Positions 57,444-64,000 of a stretch of 64,000 nt of DNA are shown here, in pieces. Under the pieces are notes generated by a model that ran no database searches, had not been told where the DNA came from, and worked only from the letters and a program-made list of their open reading frames with translations. Source of the stretch: CAVYBY01 sp963766935 (GTDB lineage Bacteria > Actinomycetota > UBA4738 > HRBIN12); assembly GCA_963766935.1 (NCBI GenBank), contig CAVYBY010000003.1, positions 248,001 to 312,000 of the forward strand. The letters are read 5' to 3'. The translations under genes and the position numbers were made by a program. Position 1 is the stretch's first letter; every line of letters begins with the position of its first letter.

Positions 57444-57886
57444 GCCGACTCGCTGCCGGATTCGAGCACGAACACGGGGATCTGCCGGTCCGTCTTCGTC
57501 TGGTAATTCGCGTAGTCGGGCCATGTGTCGACCGCGCGGTCCCACCAAACGGATTTCTCCTCACCCGTGACCTCGCGCGCGACGTAGTCGCGCTTGGTCG
57601 CGCGGTCCTGCAGCTCGACATTCGGGTTCTTCTTGAGGTTGTGGTACCACATCGGATGGTTCGGAGCGCCGCCGAGCGACGCGACCACCGCATAGATACC
57701 CTCGTGCTCGACGCGCATGAGCGCGGTCTTTCGGATCTTGCCGGTCTTCGCGCCAACCGAAGTCAGCACGATCACCGGTCTGCCGCGCAGCTCACCGCCC
57801 TTCTCCCCGTTGGTCGCCTCGTAACGCTCGGTCTGCTTGCGCGACCATTCGGACGTGCTCGGTTCGTACTCACCTCTGAGTGGCAT
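57440..57886 (-). CDS. Deazaflavin (F420)-dependent nitroreductase-family protein
   Basis: The ATG at 57886 with GGAGG eight bases upstream gives 148 residues. The family signature is present: VIVLTSVGAKTGKIRKTALM, then GGAPNHPMWYHNLKKNPNVE. These Ddn-like proteins of Actinomycetota use F420H2 to reduce quinones and other substrates. Its stop overlaps the end of the pip remnant by four bases. The host must make F420 if this is active; no F420 genes are here. Confidence 0.88.
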   Translation of the reverse strand: MPLRGEYEPSTSEWSRKQTERYEATNGEKGGELRGRPVIVLTSVGAKTGKIRKTALMRVEHEGIYAVVASLGGAPNHPMWYHNLKKNPNVELQDRATKRDYVAREVTGEEKSVWWDRAVDTWPDYANYQTKTDRQIPVFVLESGSESA

Positions 57887-57935
57887 GTCTTCGACCTCCG
57901 ATAGGCCCACTGGTGATCCTGGGGATCGGATCGGC

Positions 57936-58757
57936 TCATTGCCGCAGCGACGGGAACTTCACGACCAGCCCTTCGGCCTCGACCTGATAGATCCCTTGCG
58001 GGCGGGTCAGCCCACGCAGCCGATGCCGGCCGAGGCTGCGCAGGCGGACGCCGGCCGGCACCGATCCCTTCATGGCGCGCCGCGCCTCCGCGGAGACGAG
58101 GATCTGACCGCCGTGGCCCGAGTCGCACACGCGAGAAGCGGTATGGACGGACAAACCGACGTATCCCAGCTCGGTCAGCGACGGGCGGCCGCTGTGGATG
58201 CCGATGCGGACCCGGCACTCGAGATCGTCCGGCCACACCCGCTCGCCGAGCCCACGCTGGATCGCGATCGCCGCCGCGACGGCGAAAGGGGCGCTCTTGA
58301 ACACCGCGAAGAACTCGTCGGCTCGTGCATCCACTTCGAGTCCGCCGGCGGCCGCGACGGCTCGCCGATGGATGCCCCGGACACCGCTGAGCAGCGCCGC
58401 GTACCGTCCACCCAGCCGTTCGAGAATGGCGGTTGACCCCTCGATGTCCGTCAGCAGGAACGTGACGGGGCCGGTCGGGAGGTCGGCGACGCCGGCCGAG
58501 CGGGCGTTCGCCTTGCGAAGCTGACCCGTCATGAACCCGACGGGCACGATGCCGTACTTCTTCGCGGCGTTCAGCAGCCGCTTGCGGGCGCGCTCCTGGG
58601 CGACGTCATCCTCGAACACGACCCGGTCGAACCGAGCGAGCGCGTTTCGCACGTGCGCCTCGTCGTGGATCGGGAGCCGCCGCCGCCCGGATGAGTCGAC
58701 ATAGGCGAATGCCGTCCCGGGTAAACGTGCCCGCTCGCTCGGCTTGAGTCGCGCCAT
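57936..58757 (-). CDS. Class III nucleotidyl cyclase-like protein
   Basis: A 273-residue protein. An N-terminal segment of about 70 residues (LPGTAFAYVDSSGRRRLPIH, then DEAHVRNALARF) is a domain also found with other partners. A cyclase homology domain follows: TFLLTDIEGSTAILE with the first metal Asp, ADEFFAVF with the second, then RIGIHSG and YVGLSVHTASRV. The residues that usually fix purine and ribose (Lys before GDG, Asn in VN..AR) are changed to Asp and His, so activity is uncertain. There is no membrane segment. It could produce cAMP for the binding protein at 51 kb. Confidence 0.85.
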   Translation of the reverse strand: MARLKPSERARLPGTAFAYVDSSGRRRLPIHDEAHVRNALARFDRVVFEDDVAQERARKRLLNAAKKYGIVPVGFMTGQLRKANARSAGVADLPTGPVTFLLTDIEGSTAILERLGGRYAALLSGVRGIHRRAVAAAGGLEVDARADEFFAVFKSAPFAVAAAIAIQRGLGERVWPDDLECRVRIGIHSGRPSLTELGYVGLSVHTASRVCDSGHGGQILVSAEARRAMKGSVPAGVRLRSLGRHRLRGLTRPQGIYQVEAEGLVVKFPSLRQ

Positions 58758-58796
58758 CTCCTGACAGATAACCAGATGAGGACGGACCCGATTCCG

Positions 58797-61259
58797 TCAG
58801 ATGCCGGGGACCTTGAACCCCGACTTGGCGACGACGTGGTCCCTCGATTCTCCGGCCATCCGTCTCACCGCCGGCCAGTCGACGTGCAGCAACGTGCCGT
58901 GACGCTTCATCACGCGACCGGCGATCAAGACGGTGTCGACGTTCCCAGTGTCCATCCCCGTCACCACGGCCGTCGTCGGGTCGTTGAGCGGCGTCACGTT
59001 GATCCGATCCGTTCGCAGCATGATGAGGTCCGCCTGCTTGCCGGGCGTCAGGGTGCCGACCTTCGAGTCGAGCCCATTCGCCCTGGCGCCCTCGATCGTG
59101 GCGAGGGTCAAGACCTGTCTCGTCGTGAGCGGCGACTTTCCGGTCGCGATCGCCGATCCCCGCTGCAACGCCAGGATCGAGCGCATCTGGTTGAACATGT
59201 CGCTCGGCACGTTCGTCTCGACATCCACGCTCAGGCTCGGGCTGAGACCTCGGTCGAGGAACTTCTGGATCGGGGGCATCCCGTGGCCCATCATCATCTC
59301 GACGGGCGAGGCGAGCGAAACGGTCCCCCCGGTGTCGACGATCATCTGAATCTCGGTGTCGTTCAGCGTGGTGCAGTGGATGTACGTGGTGTCGGGGCCC
59401 AGGAGACCGGCCTCGCCCATCTCCTGAACCTTGCCGTCCAGCCCGTAGCTCCCGACGCCCACGTGGGTGGTAATCCGCGCCCCCGCCTCCCGCGCCAGCT
59501 TCCAATGGTCGCGCGATACCTCGAAGTCGGTGAACTCCGGACCCGGCGCCGCGAGCGCGAGCGTGACCATCTGATCGGTCGAGGAGAAATGCTCGGTCGC
59601 CGCCCGCACGAACCAGCTGGGCTGACGCTCCTCCCACTTGCCCCACCAGGGGAACCCGTAGGCGAACACGGCCCGCAGACCGGAGTCGCGGAGCGCCTGG
59701 ACGACGGCGTCCGTGTGCGCCGGCGAGTCCTGGATGTGCGACCAGTCCAGGAGCGTGGTGATCCCGGCGTCGATGGCGCCGAGCGCCGAGAGCAGGTCGC
59801 CGATGTACGCGTCCTCGGGCCGGAACGCGGGCGCCAGCTTGTGCAGCACGAACGAGATGTAGCTCGCGCGGCCCTCCAGCGGGACGTCGGTCCCGATATT
59901 GCGGAGCAGTCCCTCCCAGATGTGCCGATGGGAGTCGACGAAGCCCGGCATCACGATCATGCCCGAAGCGTCGATCTCCTCGGCGTCCGCCACCTCCAGA
60001 TCTGGGCCGATCGCGACGATCTTGTCCCCCTCGATGAAGACGTCCGCGGCCGCGAAATCGCCCACCTGCGGGTCGAGACTGAGCACCCTGCCGCCCCGGA
60101 TCAGCTTCCTTCCCGTCGACGCGACCCCGAAATCGGGACCCGAGGGATACAGGTTGGGCATCACAACCGGCTTCGGCGGACGGCTCCCGATCACCAGGCG
60201 CCGGCCTCGCTTGTAGTTCCGCTTCACGAGCTCCTTGATGTCGCCGGCCTGGAACAGGACGATCCCAACCAGCACGAGGATGCCGGTGATCATCAACCCG
60301 TGCTCCGCGCTCAGCTTCAGGAACGGGAGCGCGGTGAGGATGAGCGCAAGGAGCACGGACGCGGCCGAGGTGCCGAGGAACGTGGCACGCCCTCCCGACA
60401 GGGCGGCGCCGCCGAGCACGGCGGCCGTGATGCTCCCGAGCGCGTAGCTGTCGCCGATCTGCGCGTTGCCGATCCCGGACCGCGCCATCACGAAGAACGC
60501 CGCGATGGCGGCGAACAGGCCCGACAGCACCAGCGCCCGGGCCTGGACCCACTTCGTGTGCACGCCGCTGCGCTTCGCGGACCGCTCGTCGAACCCGGTC
60601 GCGCGAACCCGCAGGCCGGAGCCGCTGGCATAGAGCCAGTAGTCGAGCGCGCCGGCCCCGATGACCACGAGGATGAAGGAGATGGGAACGGGCCCGATGC
60701 GGCCGGAGAGCCACGAGGTGAAGTCTCGGTCGATCACGCCGCCGGGCGCCTGCCGCAGCGTCAGCGAGATGCCGCTGAGGATGCTGAGTGTGGCGAGCGT
60801 GGCGATGATGGACGGGATCTTCAGGCCCAGGACGACGCCGGCGTTCACCAACCCGAGGACGACGCCGGCCGCGAGGATCGCCCCCGCCCCCAGCAGGATC
60901 TGAAAGATCGTCGAGTCGGGCCCGATCAGGAACGAGGCGATCACCACGCCCAGCGTGACCATCGAGCCGACCGAGAGATCGAGATGCCCGACGAGGAGGG
61001 CATGCGTCTGGCCCATCGCGACGAGCGCCAGCGGCACCGCGAGGACGAGGACGTTGGTGATGTTCCGCGCGTTCACGAACCCCGCCGGGAGATTCGAATG
61101 CGAATCCGTGTACCAGGCGACGCCGACGATCAGCAGGAGCTGGAGCACGACCGGCATCCAGAGGCGGAACCGGACGACCTTTCGCCACTTGTTCTTGTCC
61201 CGGGCGTTCCGGAGGGCCTTGCGGATCCCGAGTCTGGCGGCGTCGACGAACGTGGCCAC
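58797..61259 (-). CDS. ABC sugar/nucleoside-type permease fused to an amidohydrolase
   Basis: The GTG at 61259 gives 820 residues. Residues 1 to about 345 are a BPD_transp_2-type permease with eight to nine membrane spans (GHLDLSVGSMVTLGVV, NAGVVLGLKIPSIIATLATL, GGAALSGGRATFLG), as in ribose and nucleoside importers. Residues about 380-820 are a TRZ/ATZ-type amidohydrolase: GFVDSHRHIWEG with H444 and H446, then THVGVGS, IHCTTLND and SLSVDVETNVPSDM with the Asp. Such enzymes deaminate purines, pyrimidines or triazines. It follows the ATPase gene by eight bases. The enzyme would lie on the cytoplasmic side and could act on the substrate as it enters. A frame-preserving assembly join is the alternative. 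Confidence 0.88.
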   Translation of the reverse strand: MATFVDAARLGIRKALRNARDKNKWRKVVRFRLWMPVVLQLLLIVGVAWYTDSHSNLPAGFVNARNITNVLVLAVPLALVAMGQTHALLVGHLDLSVGSMVTLGVVIASFLIGPDSTIFQILLGAGAILAAGVVLGLVNAGVVLGLKIPSIIATLATLSILSGISLTLRQAPGGVIDRDFTSWLSGRIGPVPISFILVVIGAGALDYWLYASGSGLRVRATGFDERSAKRSGVHTKWVQARALVLSGLFAAIAAFFVMARSGIGNAQIGDSYALGSITAAVLGGAALSGGRATFLGTSAASVLLALILTALPFLKLSAEHGLMITGILVLVGIVLFQAGDIKELVKRNYKRGRRLVIGSRPPKPVVMPNLYPSGPDFGVASTGRKLIRGGRVLSLDPQVGDFAAADVFIEGDKIVAIGPDLEVADAEEIDASGMIVMPGFVDSHRHIWEGLLRNIGTDVPLEGRASYISFVLHKLAPAFRPEDAYIGDLLSALGAIDAGITTLLDWSHIQDSPAHTDAVVQALRDSGLRAVFAYGFPWWGKWEERQPSWFVRAATEHFSSTDQMVTLALAAPGPEFTDFEVSRDHWKLAREAGARITTHVGVGSYGLDGKVQEMGEAGLLGPDTTYIHCTTLNDTEIQMIVDTGGTVSLASPVEMMMGHGMPPIQKFLDRGLSPSLSVDVETNVPSDMFNQMRSILALQRGSAIATGKSPLTTRQVLTLATIEGARANGLDSKVGTLTPGKQADLIMLRTDRINVTPLNDPTTAVVTGMDTGNVDTVLIAGRVMKRHGTLLHVDWPAVRRMAGESRDHVVAKSGFKVPGI

Positions 61260-61267
61260 GGCGTGAC

Positions 61268-62821
61268 CTACGCGGACGTGGCCTTGGGCATCGCCACACC
61301 GAGCGGCGAGCGCCCCGCCCGCGACATCCCGGGCCCGCGGACGATGGCCTCGACGATGCGTACCTCGTCGAGCTCGTCGCCGGGAATCTCCTCGACGATC
61401 TGGCCCCGTGACATGACGAGCACACGGTCGCACAATCCGGCGAGCTCGAGCGGGTCGCTCGACTTCACGAGCAGGGCCGTCCCCACGTCCGTCCTGGAGC
61501 GCAGCGCCTGATAGATGTCGAACCGGGAGCCGACGTCAACGCCCTGGGTGGGTTCGTAGGCGAGGATGACGAGCGGCTCCTTGAGGAAGGACCTGGAGAC
61601 CGCAACCTTCTGCTGGTTTCCGCCGGAGAGGAACTCGACCGGCTGCTCGAGCGAGGGCGTCCGGATCTCGAGCCGGGCCGCGAGGTCTTCCACCGTCCTG
61701 CGCTCCCTGCGCCGGCGGAGGATCCCGAACATGCTGAAGCGCCTGAGCGACTGGACGGTGACGTTGACCCGGACCCCCAGCACGGGCATCAGCGCCTCGA
61801 GCTTGCGGTCCCCCGGCAACAGCATGATGCCCGACCGCACGGCTTCGTGCGTCGAGATCAGCATCAGGTCCTTGCCGCCGCAGACGACCCGGCCGGCCCG
61901 GGGAGGTTGCCGTCCGGCGAGACAGTCGAAGAGCTGGGGCTGGCCGTTGCCCTCGGCCCCGGCGATCCCGACGATCTCCCCGCTCACGAGGGTGAAGCTC
62001 ACCGGGCCGAAGGACTGGCCCTGGAGCCCGTCGACGACGAGCACCTCGCTCGGCTCGCCCGCGCCGCCGGCAGCCGGCGGGAACGCCGCCTCGAACGGGC
62101 GGCCGACGATCAGGTCCACGAGCTCCGCCTCCGTGACCGTTCCGGCATCGAAGGTGCCCTGGCTCCTGCCGTCGCGGAGGACCGTGATGCGGTCGGCGAT
62201 CTCGAGGACCTCGGGCAGGCGGTGGCTGACGTAGACGACGCCGACGCCGCGATCGCGGCAGGACGCGATGGCGCGGTGCAGCGACTCGACCTCGTGCGGC
62301 CCGAGCGCCGTGGTCGGCTCGTCGAGCAGCAGGACGGCGGGGTCGGAGACGAGTGCCTTCGCCACCTCGAACAGCTGGCGGTCGGCAAGCGTCAGGAACC
62401 CGGCCGGCGCGTCGGGAAAGAGCTCGAGGTCCAAGTCGAACTCCCCCAGGACTCGCCGTGCCCACTTCTTGCGGCGCCAGAACGGCGGCCGCGCTTCCGG
62501 CGGCGTCGACAGGTACAGATTGTTCTTGACCGGCTGGGCCAGGATCAGCGATGTGTCCTGATAGGCCATCGCGAGGCCCAGCTTCCGAGCCTCCGCCGGG
62601 GAATCGCGACGGAGGGGCCGGCCCCCGATCCGGACCGTGCCCAGATCGGGGTCCACGAACCCGCTTGCGACCCCGAGGAGGGTCGACTTACCCGAGCCGT
62701 TCTCGCCGACGAGCGCGTGGATCTCACCGGCGCGGCAGTCGAAGCTGACGTCGGTCAGCGCTCGAACCGCCCCGAACTGCCGGGAGACCCCACGCAGCTC
62801 CAAGACCGGCTCGTCGCTCAC
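61268..62821 (-). CDS. ABC transporter ATP-binding protein, RbsA/MglA type (double ATPase)
   Basis: The GTG at 62821, with GAGGAGG upstream, gives 517 residues containing two ATPase halves. The first has Walker A GENGSGKST and LLLDEPTTALGPHEVE. The second is degenerate in its P-loop (GAEGNGQPQL) but keeps LSGGNQQKVAVS and EPTQGVDVGSR, as in the RbsA family. It energises the permease encoded downstream. The frame upstream of 62821 is open but lies over the binding-protein gene. Confidence 0.95.
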   Translation of the reverse strand: MSDEPVLELRGVSRQFGAVRALTDVSFDCRAGEIHALVGENGSGKSTLLGVASGFVDPDLGTVRIGGRPLRRDSPAEARKLGLAMAYQDTSLILAQPVKNNLYLSTPPEARPPFWRRKKWARRVLGEFDLDLELFPDAPAGFLTLADRQLFEVAKALVSDPAVLLLDEPTTALGPHEVESLHRAIASCRDRGVGVVYVSHRLPEVLEIADRITVLRDGRSQGTFDAGTVTEAELVDLIVGRPFEAAFPPAAGGAGEPSEVLVVDGLQGQSFGPVSFTLVSGEIVGIAGAEGNGQPQLFDCLAGRQPPRAGRVVCGGKDLMLISTHEAVRSGIMLLPGDRKLEALMPVLGVRVNVTVQSLRRFSMFGILRRRRERRTVEDLAARLEIRTPSLEQPVEFLSGGNQQKVAVSRSFLKEPLVILAYEPTQGVDVGSRFDIYQALRSRTDVGTALLVKSSDPLELAGLCDRVLVMSRGQIVEEIPGDELDEVRIVEAIVRGPGMSRAGRSPLGVAMPKATSA

Positions 62822-62849
62822 CAACCCTCCTCGGGGATCGACATGGTCC

Positions 62850-64000
62850 CTACGAGAACGCCATCTGGCCGAGGACGCTATCGGGGACGAGCGAGGTGCC
62901 GGAGACGTCCGGAGCCACGCGGTCGTCGTGGCAGTCCGCCGCCGTGACCTGCCGCATGACGTGCGGCACGACGATCTCCGGCGGAATCTCCGCACCCTTC
63001 AACTGCAACATCGAGGCCGTGACGGCGACCCGTGACTGGAAGTTGCCTCCGGCCGTGTACCAGATGTTGAAGTTCGGGTCGTTCATGTCCCTCCACGTGC
63101 AGAACAGCGTCTGCTCGTCGGTGCGCAGGGCAACCGTGAGCTTGTCCAGCTTGACGCCGAGGTCGTCGTAGGCCTGCAACGCCGTGTTGAGCCCGTCGGC
63201 GTACTCGTAGGCGTACCCCTTGATGTTCGGGTTGGTCGAAAGCCACCCGCTCACCGTCTGCAGCGCCACGTCGTTCGACCAGTACGTGTCGGCCGGGCCG
63301 AGCGTCTTGATCGAACTGTTCAGACTCTGCTCGTAGCACCTCTGCCAACCGGCGGAGAGGGCGTTTCCGGGCGTGCCGCCCATCAGCCCGACCGTGCCGG
63401 ATCCGACGCCGTCGTTGATCACCTGGGCGAAGCTCTTGCCGAGCGCGCAGAGGTCCTCCCCGACGACGGTCAAGTAGTCCGTGCCCGGGACGAGCGCCCC
63501 TTCCTGGCCCGGAAGGCCCACCCAGCCGGCGGAGTACGTGCTGTACGGAATGCCGGCCGCCTTGGCGTCGAGGATGGCGCTGGCGATGTTCGTGCCCTGG
63601 TCGGGATAGCCGATGATGAAGGAGACGCCCGCCTGGATCAGGAACTCGATGTCACCGGCCGCCACGGCCGGGTCGGTGTTCCACTGGGCGTCACGGAACA
63701 TCATCTTGCCGATCTCCGGATAGCTGAGCGCTTGCAGGATCGCCTCCATGCGCGTCACCTTGCGCCAGACGTTCAGCCCACCGCCGTCGGCATAGCCCAT
63801 GACGATGTCGCCGCCGGTGCCCGTGTCGCACTCCGTCGCGTTCCAGCACTCGAGCGCCTTGTCGATGGTCGCCTGGTCCGGACTCTGGTTCGCGCGGGCG
63901 ATCGCCGCCAAGACGATGTCCGGCACGTTGTCCACCGTCCCCATGGCCTTCTCGACCAGCGCCGGGTCCGCGTCGGTGCTCTCGCCGAACTCCGACAGGG
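62850..64000 (-). CDS. ABC transporter periplasmic-type substrate-binding protein, partial
   Basis: About 383 C-terminal residues are visible and the gene continues past base 64000; the N-terminus with its signal is outside the window. The type-I periplasmic-binding fold is indicated by GDIEFLIQAGVSFIIGYPDQ, AKAAGIPYSTYSAGW and GTVGLMGGTPGNALSAGWQR, as in the RbsB class. It is the first visible gene of the importer operon, 28 nt before the ATPase. The amidohydrolase fusion suggests a nitrogen-ring substrate rather than a plain sugar; this is inference. Confidence 0.9.
   Translation of the reverse strand, partial: LSEFGESTDADPALVEKAMGTVDNVPDIVLAAIARANQSPDQATIDKALECWNATECDTGTGGDIVMGYADGGGLNVWRKVTRMEAILQALSYPEIGKMMFRDAQWNTDPAVAAGDIEFLIQAGVSFIIGYPDQGTNIASAILDAKAAGIPYSTYSAGWVGLPGQEGALVPGTDYLTVVGEDLCALGKSFAQVINDGVGSGTVGLMGGTPGNALSAGWQRCYEQSLNSSIKTLGPADTYWSNDVALQTVSGWLSTNPNIKGYAYEYADGLNTALQAYDDLGVKLDKLTVALRTDEQTLFCTWRDMNDPNFNIWYTAGGNFQSRVAVTASMLQLKGAEIPPEIVVPHVMRQVTAADCHDDRVAPDVSGTSLVPDSVLGQMAFS

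Overview
The window is a GC-rich chromosomal segment, roughly two-thirds G+C by eye. It is built around the ribosomal-protein and RNA-polymerase superlocus of a bacterium that is most likely a deep-branching member of the Actinomycetota. The evidence is the gene order nnrE-acpS-glmS-glmM-rpsI-rplM-truA-rplQ-rpoA, the order tRNA-Thr/tRNA-Met/tuf/rpmG/hadA-hadB/tRNA-Trp/secE/nusG, a zinc-type S14 and L36, RpoB and RpoC of actinobacterial length, and frequent GTG starts. No rRNA is present, and I cannot name the class or genus.

Almost all housekeeping genes lie on the minus strand, so they read from right to left. From the right end: tRNA-Thr, tRNA-Met, tuf copy 2 and rpmG (49.6-47.4 kb); hadA-hadB (46.5-45.7 kb); tRNA-Trp-secE-nusG-rplK-rplA-rplJ-rplL (43.9-40.1 kb); rpoB-rpoC (35.8-28.3 kb); the str operon rpsL-rpsG-fusA-tuf copy 1 (25.1-20.8 kb); and the S10-spc-alpha run from rpsJ to secY-adk-map, then infA-rpmJ-rpsM-rpsK-rpoA-rplQ (20.8-6.0 kb). 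The left end holds truA, rplM-rpsI, glmM, glmS, acpS and the start of nnrE, which links translation to cell-wall precursor supply. rpsD is missing from its usual place between rpsK and rpoA.

Accessory genes break up this core. They include an inositol-monophosphatase-family gene and a large secreted protein of unknown function (25.4-28.2 kb), and a surface-glycan group between rplL and rpoB (DUF4012 protein, RmlC-like epimerase, GalE-like epimerase, XRE regulator; 36-40 kb). A coiled-coil protein and an orphan response regulator flank hadAB. From 48.9 kb to the right end the genes concern signalling and transport: a GNAT-AAA+ fusion, a membrane-anchored cyclic-nucleotide-binding protein, a BSP-type metalloprotease, a DUF192 lipoprotein, a soluble poly-HAMP hybrid histidine kinase, a broken proline iminopeptidase, an F420-type oxidoreductase, a class III cyclase-like protein, and an ABC importer whose permease is fused to an amidohydrolase.

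Three patterns run through the window. First, several core proteins carry long charged low-complexity tails: L13 (Lys-rich), and S3, L10 and NusG (acidic). The S3 reading frame is broken inside its tail. Second, the two tuf genes are almost identical over exactly the coding region plus the ribosome-binding site, which indicates gene conversion. Third, two promoter styles recur: TTGACG-like boxes with a 17-18 nt spacer before housekeeping operons, and a TAGNNT box 6-7 nt before a start codon, which suggests leaderless transcription.
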